NCBI GenBank assembly: GCA_037481615.1
Contig: JBBFLI010000008.1
DNA length: 64,000 bases
Source of the DNA: SpSt-501 sp037481615
GTDB lineage: Bacteria > Desulfobacterota > Desulfobacteria > Desulfobacterales > SpSt-501
Strand: one strand, 5' to 3'
Shown: in pieces, positions 9,056 to 16,955 of the stretch
Position numbering within the stretch: the first letter of the stretch is position 1
How the letters are laid out: each line of letters opens with the position of its first letter
Notes under the pieces: model-generated
What the model was told of the DNA's origin: nothing
What the model saw: the letters and a program-made list of their open reading frames with translations, nothing else
The model's database searches: none
Position numbers and translations under genes: made by a program

Positions 9056-9487
9056 ATGAAGCCTTCAAAGGTCATCAAGAGCGAATCGGGATTCACGCTG
9101 GTCGAAATCATCGCCGTGCTCATCATCCTCGGCATTCTGGCCGCCGTGGCCGTGCCGCGGTACATCGACCTCGAGACGAATGCCAAAAACAGGGCCATCG
9201 ACGCCGGCATCTCCGAACTTAACGGCCGAGAGAGCCTGGTTTGGGCCGACGCAAAAATTTCGAACCAGAATTTTGCTGACGACGCGGCCATTGATGCCTA
9301 CGTGATGGGTAGAATGAACTTCGACCTGAATCCTCCCGGATCCACATCTCCAGACTACGTTTGGGAGGGTGGCAACCCGGCTGCAACCGGTGGAAGCCTG
9401 AGGTTCAAAGGCGGCTCCGCGGTCGCCCTCACGCGGACACCTGCAAAACTGGATCAGCCCGGGTCTTGGCGCAGAACAAGTCCTTGA
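9056..9487 (+). CDS. Type IV major pilin 1 (prepilin)
   Basis: A 143-residue prepilin. A 12-residue basic leader ends in Gly before FTLVEIIAVLIILGILA, the type III signal cleaved and N-methylated by prepilin peptidase; the Glu at +5 is present. The conserved PRYIDLETNAKNRAIDAG follows the hydrophobic helix. No disulfide-forming cysteine pair is seen in the C-terminal part, unlike many MSHA and PilA pilins. The Shine-Dalgarno sequence TGAGGAGG lies just before the ATG. This is the first gene after the sigma-54 promoter, so it is probably the most strongly expressed pilin. It is clearly paralogous to the next gene. Confidence 0.9.
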   Translation: MKPSKVIKSESGFTLVEIIAVLIILGILAAVAVPRYIDLETNAKNRAIDAGISELNGRESLVWADAKISNQNFADDAAIDAYVMGRMNFDLNPPGSTSPDYVWEGGNPAATGGSLRFKGGSAVALTRTPAKLDQPGSWRRTSP

Positions 9488-9587
9488 AATTAAATTTATT
9501 TTTATGATTCGAACGAGGATCGGTCTCCGGCAAGCGATGAAAAGAGTTCCGCAAAACAATCCGGTCTCTGCAAACGGCCTCGATGCA

Positions 9588-9986
9588 ATGAACAACTCCA
9601 GAGGGTTCACGCTGATCGAGCTGATCGCCTCATTGGTCATCTTCAGCGTCTTGGCGGCGATTCTCATCCCCCGCTACATGGACGCGGAGACGGCTTCCAA
9701 GTATCGGGCGATCGACATGGGGGTATCGGAGATGAACGGCCGCGAGACCATGTCCTGGGCGCTCGTCAAGCTTTCCAACGAGGGCTATCGCGACGACGAC
9801 CAGGTCTGGGCTACGCTTCTCGCAGGTCCGGGGATCGATCTGGGGCCGGATTACGACTGGGATCTCGACCGCCCCGGCCCGGCAAACAAGAAGGGGACGC
9901 TCCGCTTCAAACGCGACGTGTCCTCGCCTCTCAGCCGCAACCTCTCCACGATCGAAACCCCGGCGCGCTGGCGCAGGAACATGTAA
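9588..9986 (+). CDS. Type IV pilin 2 (tandem paralogue of pilin 1)
   Basis: A prepilin of 132 residues from ATG 9588, with the short leader MNNSRG before FTLIELIASLVIFSVLA and Glu at +5. The post-helix sequence PRYMDAETASKYRAIDMG and the C-terminal pattern (TLRFKRD, then ETPARWRR) align residue by residue with pilin 1, so the two arose by duplication. The frame is open back to ATG 9504, which would give a 34-residue leader; neither start has a clear ribosome-binding site, and I prefer the short leader. It is probably cotranscribed with pilin 1 and ended by the terminator at 10007. Confidence 0.85.
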   Translation: MNNSRGFTLIELIASLVIFSVLAAILIPRYMDAETASKYRAIDMGVSEMNGRETMSWALVKLSNEGYRDDDQVWATLLAGPGIDLGPDYDWDLDRPGPANKKGTLRFKRDVSSPLSRNLSTIETPARWRRNM

Positions 9987-10006
9987 CGCAGAGCGCTTCG
10001 ATTGCC

Positions 10007-10041
10007 CAGGGCGGGCCGAACGGCCCGCCCTGTTTTTTTTT
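10007..10041 (+). terminator. Intrinsic terminator of the pilin transcript
   Basis: A perfect 12-bp GC-rich hairpin (arms 10007-10018 and 10021-10032, core GGGCGGGCC/GGCCCGCCC) is followed by about nine T residues, 20 nt after the second pilin stop codon. This is a textbook rho-independent terminator and the strongest in the window. Confidence 0.92.
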
Positions 10042-10111
10042 GCCTCCAGGCCTGTCGTGAGATATATTCGCAAGAAAGTCGATGAAAATAAATTTTTCGG
10101 CGAGGCCGAGG

Positions 10112-10873
10112 ATGAAACTTGCAGTCAGCGGAAAAGGCGGGGTGGGGAAAACGACCTTCGCCGCCCTTCTCATTCGCTCTCTGAACGACCGGGGCAAGAA
10201 GGTGCTCGCCATCGACGCCGACCCCGATGCGAACCTCGCCTCCGGGATCGGGATCCCGGGGGCGGAGGCGATCACCCCAATCTCCGAGATGAAGGAGCTG
10301 ATCTTCGAGCGCACCGGTGCCCAGCCGGGGTCGATCGGCGGCTACTTCAAGTTGAACCCGCGGGTGGACGACCTCCCCGATGCGCTCTCGGCGAAGATGG
10401 GAAACATCAAGCTCATGCGACTGGGCGGGGTGAAAAAAGGCGGTGCGGGCTGCATCTGCCCGGAGAGCGCCCTTCTGCGCGCGCTCGTCATGCACATCGT
10501 GCTCCAGCGCGACGAGGTCGTGGTCATGGACATGGAGGCGGGGATCGAGCATCTCGGGAGGGCCACGGCGAAGGCCGTCGACCGGCTGATCGTCGTCGTC
10601 GAGCCCGGAAGACGCAGCATCGACACCGCGGTCCACATCCGCAAGCTGGCCTCCGAGATCAACCTGCAGCGCATCGCGATCGTCGGCAACAAGATCCGCA
10701 ATCCCGGCGACGAGGCCTTTCTCCGGGAAAACCTCTCCGATTTCGAGTTCCTGGGCTTCATTCCCCACGACGACCGCTTGATCGAGGCCGATCTCCGGGG
10801 ACTTTCCCCTTACGACGCCGGCGGCCCGGCCCGCGACTGCGTTTCCGCGATCGCCGCCGCCCTCCTCAAATAG
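10112..10873 (+). CDS. cooC: CooC-type nickel-insertion ATPase
   Basis: A 253-residue MinD/NifH-superfamily ATPase beginning MKLAVSGKGGVGKTT, with the deviant Walker A lysines. A CxC motif (GCICPE, about residues 114-116) marks the CooC group, where a dimer binds a metal ion during maturation of the nickel site of carbon monoxide dehydrogenase or acetyl-CoA synthase. Switch I (DADPDANLA) and the GNK(I)R base-recognition motif are present. I prefer ATG 10112, directly at the conserved start, with GAGG just upstream; ATG 10082 would add ten residues. No CODH gene is in the window, so the client enzyme must be elsewhere. The stop abuts a GGGGACGTCC repeat. Confidence 0.88.
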   Translation: MKLAVSGKGGVGKTTFAALLIRSLNDRGKKVLAIDADPDANLASGIGIPGAEAITPISEMKELIFERTGAQPGSIGGYFKLNPRVDDLPDALSAKMGNIKLMRLGGVKKGGAGCICPESALLRALVMHIVLQRDEVVVMDMEAGIEHLGRATAKAVDRLIVVVEPGRRSIDTAVHIRKLASEINLQRIAIVGNKIRNPGDEAFLRENLSDFEFLGFIPHDDRLIEADLRGLSPYDAGGPARDCVSAIAAALLK

Positions 10874-10878
10874 TCAAA

Positions 10879-10974
10879 TAGGGGACGTCCATTTATATAT
10901 CACTTATATCTCAAATGGTGATATACGAATGGGCGTCCCTTTCAGTAAAGTAATATGAAAATGGACGTCCCCTA
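10879..10974. repeat. REP-like repeat cluster a (three units)
   Basis: A forward unit (10879-10904: TAGGGGACGTCC, ATT, then TATATCAC), an inverted variant with one mismatch (10919-10941, GGGCGTCCC) and a second inverted unit (10951-10974, ending ATGGACGTCCCCTA). Outer units form a long inverted repeat around about 45 bp, like a BIME. The cluster fills the whole space between cooC and the helicase gene: the left unit follows the cooC stop directly, where TCAAATAG is tandemly repeated, and the right unit abuts the helicase ATG. Confidence 0.8.
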
Positions 10975-13056
10975 ATGAGGGTCTATCGGCACAGAAGGCG
11001 GGTGGCGCCGCAGGCGGCGCAGGGTCGGTTTTCTCCGGCGGCCGACCCCGCACTCAAGCGGGTTTTCGCCGAAATCGGCGTCCCGGAACAGACGCCCTTT
11101 TCCCCCGACCCTTTCCAGCTCACGGCGCTCGAGGCGATCGAAAGCGCCGACTGCCTTGTCACCGCACCGACCGGCGCCGGGAAGACCTGGATCGCCGAGC
11201 AGGCGATCCATCGCATTCTCGCGCGGGGCGGCCGCGCCTGGTACGCCTGCCCCCTGAAAGCCCTCAGCAACGCCAAGTTCGCCGATTTCGGGCGCATCTT
11301 CGGGATGGAACAGGTCGGCATCCTGACCGGCGACCGCAAGGAAAACCCCGATGCCGCCGTCATCGTCGGCACGACCGAGATCCTGCGCAATCAGCTCTAC
11401 GACGCCATGCACCGCGGGGCTTCGCTCGCCGTCGACTTCGTCGTTCTCGACGAGGCTCATTTCCTGGGCGACCGCGAGCGGGGCGTCGTCTGGGAAGAGG
11501 TGATGATCTACCTCCCCTCGCGCATCCCGCTTCTTCTTCTATCGGCCACGATCGGAAACGCCCGCGAAATCGCCGCCTGGCTCTCCTCGGTCCGCGGCCG
11601 CCCCTGCCGCGTCGTCGAGGAGACCCGCCGGCCGGTGCCGCTCTTTCCCCTGTTCCTCCACCCGACAGGGCTGATCCTTCCCTTGACCCGCCTCTCCCGC
11701 CGGGGTGCGGCGACCGGCGGGCTGCACGAGAAGGTGCTGCGTTTCCTGCGCTCGAAACGGAGCCCCTTCGGCAACCGGCCGCCCTCCTTCGGCCGGATCA
11801 TCGAGGCGCTCCGGCACTTCGATCTTCTGCCCGCCATCTTCTTTCTGAAATCCCGCGCCGAATGCGACCAGGCCCTCTCGGCCTGTCTCGGAAACCAGCC
11901 CGCAAACGGCGGGCGGCTCGCGCGGAAAGACGCGATCGTGCGCGAGTTCAAGGCCTTGAGTGAGCGGGTCGGCCGTCACCGGCAGCTCTACCATTTGACC
12001 GAGCTCGCCGTCGCCTCGCACCACGCCGGTCAGCTTCCGATCTGGAAGCTGCTGATCGAGCGGCTGATGACCGAGGGGCTGTTGGATGCCGTCTTTGCGA
12101 CCTCCACGGTCGCAGCCGGGGTCAACTTCCCGGCGCGGACGATCGTTCTTCTCTACTCCGACCGCTTCAACGGAAGCGAGTTTCTCCCGCTCGACCCGAC
12201 CGAATTCCACCAGATGACCGGCCGCGCCGGCCGTCGCGGGATGGACCGGATCGGCTTCGTCCTCACCGTGCCCAACCGCTTCATGGACATCCTCCACGTG
12301 GCGGCACTCCTGAACGCCGAGCCCTCCGACGTGGAAAGCCGGATCCACATCAATTTTTCGATGGTCCTGAACCTTCTCCTCTCGCACACGCCCGCGCAGA
12401 TCGAGGATCTGCTCCGGCGCTCCTTTGCGGCCTTCCGCCGGGGCAGGTCCATGCGGCGGAAAAGCGGGCGCGAGGAGGCGGCGGAGCGCCTCTGGCGCGA
12501 GTTCGGGGAGCACCTCGATTTCCTCCGCGAGCACGGCTACGTCGACCGCGAAAACGCCCTCACCGCGGACGGCCTCTGGGCCTCGCGGCTGCGCGTGGAC
12601 CAGCCGCTGCTCATCGCCGAGGGCTTCCGCCGGGCGGCGTTCCCGCAGAACGACCCCGCGCTTCTCGCCGGCCTGATCGCCACCTTTGTCTTCGAAAAGG
12701 AGATCGAGGGGCGCCTGCCGGAGAAGCTCATCCCGCGGCCGCTCGCCGCCGCTTACCGCCGGCTGGCGCTTGCGCTCTCGCCCTTCGTGGAGGAGATGCT
12801 GAACGCCGGTTTTGCGGCGCGGCCGTTTTCCATCCGGCCGGCGGCCGCGCTCTATGCCTGGGCGAAGGGGGCGACCTGGGAGCAAACGCTCGGCATCTGC
12901 GAGCTCGAGGAGGGGGATCTCGCCGTCTTGATCCTGCGCACGGCGGACAACTTGAGGCATGTCGCCGCCCTGGCCGAGGTTTTCCCCGAGCCCGCGGCCG
13001 CGGCGGCGGAGGCGATCGCAGCGATCCTCAGGGACCCGGTGGTGGATGCGCTGTAG
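10975..13056 (+). CDS. Ski2-like DEAH-box helicase
   Basis: A 693-residue superfamily 2 helicase. Walker A APTGAGKT is at about residues 64-71, DEAH (DEAHFLGD) at about 159, motif III SATIGN near 189 and motif VI QMTGRAGRRG near 413. The order and the PLKALSNAKF motif resemble the Ski2/Mtr4/HelY group of RNA or DNA helicases; a C-terminal helical region of about 230 residues follows the two RecA domains. Substrate is unknown. ATG 10975 lies at the edge of a REP unit and has no clear ribosome-binding site; GTG 11002 is an alternative start nearer the conserved region. The 3' end overlaps the convergent histidine kinase by 29 nt. Confidence 0.88.
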   Translation: MRVYRHRRRVAPQAAQGRFSPAADPALKRVFAEIGVPEQTPFSPDPFQLTALEAIESADCLVTAPTGAGKTWIAEQAIHRILARGGRAWYACPLKALSNAKFADFGRIFGMEQVGILTGDRKENPDAAVIVGTTEILRNQLYDAMHRGASLAVDFVVLDEAHFLGDRERGVVWEEVMIYLPSRIPLLLLSATIGNAREIAAWLSSVRGRPCRVVEETRRPVPLFPLFLHPTGLILPLTRLSRRGAATGGLHEKVLRFLRSKRSPFGNRPPSFGRIIEALRHFDLLPAIFFLKSRAECDQALSACLGNQPANGGRLARKDAIVREFKALSERVGRHRQLYHLTELAVASHHAGQLPIWKLLIERLMTEGLLDAVFATSTVAAGVNFPARTIVLLYSDRFNGSEFLPLDPTEFHQMTGRAGRRGMDRIGFVLTVPNRFMDILHVAALLNAEPSDVESRIHINFSMVLNLLLSHTPAQIEDLLRRSFAAFRRGRSMRRKSGREEAAERLWREFGEHLDFLREHGYVDRENALTADGLWASRLRVDQPLLIAEGFRRAAFPQNDPALLAGLIATFVFEKEIEGRLPEKLIPRPLAAAYRRLALALSPFVEEMLNAGFAARPFSIRPAAALYAWAKGATWEQTLGICELEEGDLAVLILRTADNLRHVAALAEVFPEPAAAAAEAIAAILRDPVVDAL

Positions 13057-14830
13057 TCTTTCCGGCGGTTTCGCCGGAGGGGATGATCTCGGCCAGTTTG
13101 TGCGACAACTGCTCGAGGTTGAACGGTTTCTGGATGAAACCGCGGCAGCCGCGGGAGAGGATCTCGGCCGCCTGCCCGTTCAGGTTGAAGCCGCTGGCAA
13201 GCAGCACCTTCACCCCAGGGTCGATCGCCCGCAGCCGGTCGAACAGCTCCCCGCCGCCCATCCCGGGCATGACCATGTCGAGGACGACCGCGTCGATCTC
13301 CCCCGACCGCGCCGCGTAGGCCTCGAGGGCCTCGGCGCCGCTTCGGGCGACGATCACCGTGTAGCCGAGCTCCCGGAGCATCTCGCCTGCGATCTGGAGG
13401 ATCGTCTCCTCGTCGTCGACGAGAAGCACGGTTCCTTCGCCGCGCCGGATGACCGGCCCGCGGGCCGGCTTTTCCCGCTGCGCCGGCTGCGCCGACGCCG
13501 GAAGATAAAAGTTGAAGGTCGTCCCCCGGCCGACTTCGCTGTAGACGTTGATGTGGCCGCCGTGCCCCTTGATGATCCCGTAGGCCGAGGCGAGCCCGAG
13601 GCCGGTTCCGCGGCCCATCTCCTTCGTCGTGAAGAAGGGCTCAAAAATCCGTCCCAAGTTCTTCTTTTCGATCCCCACCCCGGTATCCGTGACGGAGACC
13701 TTCACGTAGCGGCCGGGTTTCACCTGGTAGGGCTTCGAGTAGGCTTCGTCGATGTTCACGGCCTCGGTCGCAAGCGTGAGGTCCCCCCCCCCCGGCATGG
13801 CCTGGACGGCGTTCACGCAGAGGTTCATGAGGACCTGCTCGATCTGGCCGCGGTCCGCCTCGACCGCCGGCAGATTCGGGCTGAGTCGGAAGTGGACGCG
13901 GATGTCCTTTCGGGTCCGCGCAAAGAGGCCGACCGTCTTTTCGATCACGGCGTTCAGGTCGGTCGCGCGCACGTCGACCCGGCCGCGGCGGGCAAACCCG
14001 AGGAGCTGTCGCGAGAGCTCGGTTCCGCTTTCCACGTAGGCTTCGATGTTCTTCACCTTTTCAAGGCCGGGGTGGCCCTCGGGCAGACGCATTTCGAGGA
14101 GCGAGGCGTTTCCTTGGATGCCCATGAGGATGTTGTTGAAGTCGTGGGCGATTCCGCCCGCGAGTGTTCCGATCGCCTCCATCTTCTGCGCGGCCTGGAG
14201 CTGCACCGCGAGCTTCTTTCGTTCCTCCTCGGCGTGGTGCCGCTCGGTCACATCGCGCACGACCCCGCGGAAGCCGACGGGGCATCCCTTTTCGTCTGCA
14301 ATCAGCGATAGCGAAAGCTCGAGCCGCCGCTCGGCGCCTTCCTTCCCCGGGATCACGCAATCGGAAAGTCTCTGCGCCTCTCTGGAAGTGCGCACCCGCT
14401 CGAGGGCCTCGCGCAGGCGCGCCCCCGACTCCGGTGCCATGAACTCGGCTGCATGCCCGCCCGGGATCGCGGCGTTTTCCGTGCCCAGCATGCGGGCGAA
14501 GGGCCCGTTGGCAAAGCTCAGGCGTCCCTCGAGATCGGTTTCGAAATAGCCCTCCTCGATACTCTCGAGAATCGAGCGGTATTTGGCGGCGCTTTTCTCG
14601 AGCGCCTCCTCGGACTGCCGCTCACGGCGGATCGTGTAATGGATGTGCGAGCCGAAGATGGCAAAGAGGCAGAGCACGAGGATACGGGTGAGGGTGTTGA
14701 AGCGGTCGGGCCCCAAGAGGTGCTGGATGAAGTTCGCCTCCGGGGCAAGGAAGAAAAACATGAAGGATTCACAGGCCCAGTAGAGGCAAGAAACCGCCAC
14801 CGTGCTGATCAGAATCGACCGGCGATGCAT
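13028..14830 (-). CDS. Hybrid PAS sensor histidine kinase with C-terminal receiver
   Basis: A 600-residue membrane sensor: two N-terminal membrane segments (about 8-29 and 44-62), a PAS domain (about 85-195), HisKA with H-box GTLAGGIAHDFNNIL (about 222-236), HATPase_c with N box (LMNLCVNAVQA) and G boxes (DTGVGI, GTGLGLA), and a receiver domain (about 466-590) with the phospho-acceptor in VVLDMVMPGMGG. Such group IV hybrid kinases pass phosphate to their own receiver; no output protein is adjacent. The ATG lies 4 nt from a REP unit and has no visible Shine-Dalgarno sequence, so the repeat may have replaced the native leader. The upstream gene on the same strand is the REP transposase. Confidence 0.92.
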   Translation of the reverse strand: MHRRSILISTVAVSCLYWACESFMFFFLAPEANFIQHLLGPDRFNTLTRILVLCLFAIFGSHIHYTIRRERQSEEALEKSAAKYRSILESIEEGYFETDLEGRLSFANGPFARMLGTENAAIPGGHAAEFMAPESGARLREALERVRTSREAQRLSDCVIPGKEGAERRLELSLSLIADEKGCPVGFRGVVRDVTERHHAEEERKKLAVQLQAAQKMEAIGTLAGGIAHDFNNILMGIQGNASLLEMRLPEGHPGLEKVKNIEAYVESGTELSRQLLGFARRGRVDVRATDLNAVIEKTVGLFARTRKDIRVHFRLSPNLPAVEADRGQIEQVLMNLCVNAVQAMPGGGDLTLATEAVNIDEAYSKPYQVKPGRYVKVSVTDTGVGIEKKNLGRIFEPFFTTKEMGRGTGLGLASAYGIIKGHGGHINVYSEVGRGTTFNFYLPASAQPAQREKPARGPVIRRGEGTVLLVDDEETILQIAGEMLRELGYTVIVARSGAEALEAYAARSGEIDAVVLDMVMPGMGGGELFDRLRAIDPGVKVLLASGFNLNGQAAEILSRGCRGFIQKPFNLEQLSHKLAEIIPSGETAGKTTAHPPPGP

Positions 14831-14833
14831 ATC

Positions 14834-14858
14834 AGGGGACGTCCATTCTTATATCACT
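14834..14858 (+). repeat. REP-like repeat b, left flank of the transposase gene
   Basis: One forward unit, AGGGGACGTCC followed by ATTCTTATATCACT. It forms an inverted pair with the unit at 15898-15921, together bracketing the transposase gene. It contains the transposase stop codon (TAA on the minus strand at 14851-14849) and lies 4 nt from the histidine kinase start codon. Confidence 0.82.
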
Positions 14859-15862
14859 TTTTCCGGAATTGAAAGCCCCTTCTCCTTCACGATCTTTTCG
14901 CCGCGGGCGATGGACTGCGAAACGGTCGGTTGAGCGAGGTCGAGCCTGCGGCCGAGATCGACGGTGCTCAGCCCGAGTTCGCGGTTCGCCCAGTAGCAGA
15001 GAACGCTTCGCGCCTCCACCGTGCGCGGGTAGCGCCCCTTGCGCAGCACCTCCTCCACCGGCATGGAAAAAAGCCCGGCCACGCGGGCGGCCAGGCGCTC
15101 AAAATCGTACCCCATGGCCTCGAGCCTGCTTCGCCGCTCGATCCGCTCCCTGGCCGCCTCGAGCACCCTCTCGACGAAATCGGCATCCCCCAAGATCCGC
15201 TCGTCGCCGCGCAGCTTCTGCCCCGAGCCGCGAAGCGTCTTGACCGCCTGCCAACCTCCGAGGCTGCGCACCAGGCCGCCGCCGACCAGGTCGGGCCGCT
15301 TCCCCTGGTCCGCCCCCTTCGCCACAAAATCGCGGTAGCGCTCGCGGGCCTTGGCGGGGCTCGAGCCGAAGCGCTCGAGGATCTCCTTCACCTGCTGCCA
15401 GTCGTTTTCCTGAACACCGAGGATGACCCCGTGGCCGCAGAAGGGGTATTTCTCGAGTGCCTTGAGGTCAGCCACGACTCCCGCACGCAAGGGGTTGAGG
15501 TGGATATAGCGCACAAGCTCCAAAAAATAGGGCTCCTCCTGGCAGAGGATCGACCGGTAGCGGTTCTGGAAGAGATGCCCGCTGCGGTCGTTTCTCAGGT
15601 TGAAGCGCACGGCGTAGCCCGTGAGCAGTCGCCGCATGAGATCTGACAGCGGCCGCTCGCCCGTGCGCAGAAGAAGATGAAAGTGGTTGGGAAGAAGCGC
15701 CCAGGCGTAGCAGCGCATCCCCGTCTCGGGCAGAAGGGTTCCCAGCCTTTCGAGGAAATCCTCCCGATCCTCGTCATCGCGGAAGATCTTGCGGCGCTCG
15801 AGCCCCCGCACGATGACGTGGTGGAGCACCCCCGGGGCATCCAGCCTTGCTCTGCGCGGCAT
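14849..15862 (-). CDS. REP-associated Y1 (HUH) transposase with DnaA-like C-terminus
   Basis: A 337-residue IS200-like Y1 transposase of the REP-associated (RAYT) type. Signature elements are HHVIVRG near the N-terminus, the HUH metal site in LLPNHFHLLLRTG and the candidate nucleophile Tyr in LTGYAVRFN, followed by FQNRYRSIL and RYIHLNPLRAG. The C-terminal third (about 235-330) resembles the DnaA domain IV helix-turn-helix (ARSVLCYWANRELGLST, LGRRLDLAQPTVSQSIARG), as in many COG1943 proteins. ATG 15862 is chosen because conservation starts at MPRRARLDAPGVLHH; the longer frame to 15955 runs through repeat DNA. These enzymes nick single-stranded REP hairpins, and matching repeats flank this gene and recur across the window. 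The gene looks intact. Confidence 0.92.
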   Translation of the reverse strand: MPRRARLDAPGVLHHVIVRGLERRKIFRDDEDREDFLERLGTLLPETGMRCYAWALLPNHFHLLLRTGERPLSDLMRRLLTGYAVRFNLRNDRSGHLFQNRYRSILCQEEPYFLELVRYIHLNPLRAGVVADLKALEKYPFCGHGVILGVQENDWQQVKEILERFGSSPAKARERYRDFVAKGADQGKRPDLVGGGLVRSLGGWQAVKTLRGSGQKLRGDERILGDADFVERVLEAARERIERRSRLEAMGYDFERLAARVAGLFSMPVEEVLRKGRYPRTVEARSVLCYWANRELGLSTVDLGRRLDLAQPTVSQSIARGEKIVKEKGLSIPEKVI

Positions 15863-15897
15863 ATGCTGTCCTGTTCTTCGAGATCCGTTTGAGAAAA

Positions 15898-15981
15898 TGA
15901 TAAAACAATGGACGTCCCCTCTAATCACGTTAACGAGGGCGGAACAGGATGTCAAGTAATAAATGAATGGACGTCCCTATT
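15898..15981. repeat. REP-like repeats c, right flank of the transposase gene
   Basis: Two inverted units: 15898-15921 (TGATAAAACAATGGACGTCC then CCT) and 15956-15981 (ATGAATGGACGTCCCTATTT). With the forward unit at 14834 they bracket the transposase in inverted orientation. The reverse complement of the second unit shows the extended left flank TCAAATAGGGACGTCC shared with clusters a and f, so the conserved unit is longer than the GGACGTCC palindrome. Confidence 0.82.
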
Positions 15982-16039
15982 TGACGACGATGAGAAGGTT
16001 GATCAACCACGAGTAAATTTCGAGCGGCGCAAAAGCTGA

Positions 16040-16074
16040 AGAAGGCGGGCTCCAGCCGAGCCCGCCTTCTTTTT
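16040..16074. terminator. Hairpin terminator downstream of tRNA-Leu
   Basis: A perfect 12-bp stem (AGAAGGCGGGCT, 16040-16051, with its complement at 16059-16070) has a 7-nt loop. The plus-strand 3' side carries TTTT; the minus-strand side, reached by tRNA-Leu transcription, has a weaker T-rich run. It most likely ends the tRNA transcript and may work in both directions. Confidence 0.65.
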
Positions 16075-16086
16075 GGATCGTCTTCT

Positions 16087-16173
16087 TGGTGCCGGAGGCC
16101 GGAGTCGAACCGGCATGGGGTTGCCCCCGGAGGATTTTGAGTCCTCTGCGTCTACCAATTTCACCACTCCGGC
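16087..16173 (-). tRNA. tRNA-Leu (anticodon CAA)
   Basis: An 87-nt class II tRNA with encoded CCA. The acceptor stem is GCCGGAG/CTCCGGC with discriminator A. The anticodon stem GAGGA/TCCTC encloses loop CTCAAAA, giving anticodon CAA (16137-16139 on the plus strand), which reads UUG. A long variable arm fits leucine. The T arm contains GGTTCGACTCC. A strong promoter lies just upstream and a hairpin downstream, so it is a single-gene unit. Confidence 0.96.
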
Positions 16174-16184
16174 ATAGAAACGCT

Positions 16185-16213
16185 TCTATAAAGAATCGCC
16201 CGGCCGCTGTCAA
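16185..16213 (-). promoter_or_regulatory. Sigma-70 promoter of tRNA-Leu
   Basis: On the minus strand TTGACA (16213-16208) and TATAGA (16190-16185) are separated by exactly 17 nt. The predicted start is a few bases before the tRNA 5' end at 16173. Confidence 0.85.
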
Positions 16214-16283
16214 CGCGGCCGGGCCGCGGATCGAAAGGCTCTTTCCCCCCAACGGCCCCGGCCTGCCGGGCGCCGCCCCCGCC

Positions 16284-16955
16284 TCAACCCAACCCTTTTG
16301 CGACGGCGAGGATCTCGGCCTTGGGAACCTCGCCCTCGCGGATCACGACGGGCTTTTCGCCCGTGACATCGACGACCGTCGAGCCGAACCCGCCTTTCAG
16401 CGGCCCGGCGTCAAGGATGAGATCGACCCCCTTTCGCAGCTGGAAGTCGAGGTCAGGGATCTGCGCGCAGCCGGGTTTCCCGGAGAGGTTGGCACTCGTC
16501 CCCGTGACCGGCCCCCCGAATGCGGAAACGAGCGCTGCGGCGACAGGGTGCCCGGCGAGGCGGATCCCGATCCTTCCCGTCCCGGCCGTGAGCGGCTCGG
16601 GCAACCCGGGTGCCGCCTCGAGCACGAGCGTGAGTCTCCCCGGCCAGAAGCGGTCCATGAGCGCCTGCGCGAGAGGCGGGATCCGCGCAACAAGCCCTTC
16701 CATCTCCCCCGGCCGGTGGATGAGCACGAGAAGGGCCATCGTCGCCGGCCGCTCCTTCAGCGCAAAAACCCTGTCCACCGCCGCGGCATTCCGCGCATCG
16801 GCGCCGAGGCCGTAAAGGCAGCGCGTGGGGTAGCAGACGACCCCGCCCGCGCGGATGATCTCCGCGGCACGGGCGATCACCGCCGGCTCGGGCCTGCGGG
16901 GATCGACCTTGAGGATCCTACCGGGGCTCCTCGAGATTCTTTGCCTTGCGCTCAA
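16284..16955 (-). CDS. tsaC: Threonylcarbamoyl-AMP synthase (TsaC/YrdC/Sua5 domain)
   Basis: Makes threonylcarbamoyl-AMP from threonine, bicarbonate and ATP for the t6A37 modification of ANN-decoding tRNAs. Family motifs are visible: VVCYPTRCLYGLGAD, the KERP substrate motif (ALKERPAT) and the SANLSG motif (VTGTSANLSGKP). At 223 residues it has only the YrdC domain, without the C-terminal Sua5 extension. The only upstream start in frame is TTG 16955, inside the end of the purD-purE gene (38-nt overlap); conserved sequence begins about 14 codons later. It is the last gene of the ddl/purDE cluster. The Glu of the usual PTET motif is replaced (PTRC), a minor variation. Confidence 0.88.
   Translation of the reverse strand: MSARQRISRSPGRILKVDPRRPEPAVIARAAEIIRAGGVVCYPTRCLYGLGADARNAAAVDRVFALKERPATMALLVLIHRPGEMEGLVARIPPLAQALMDRFWPGRLTLVLEAAPGLPEPLTAGTGRIGIRLAGHPVAAALVSAFGGPVTGTSANLSGKPGCAQIPDLDFQLRKGVDLILDAGPLKGGFGSTVVDVTGEKPVVIREGEVPKAEILAVAKGLG

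Noticed and set aside
14834..15981. Classical DDE insertion sequence with terminal inverted repeats
   Set aside because: The protein is a Y1/HUH enzyme, which does not use terminal inverted repeats; the repeats also occur alone elsewhere, so a REP interpretation fits better.
16087..16173. tRNA-Leu as attachment site of an integrated element
   Set aside because: No integrase or duplicated tRNA 3' end is nearby; the neighbouring transposase is of REP type.
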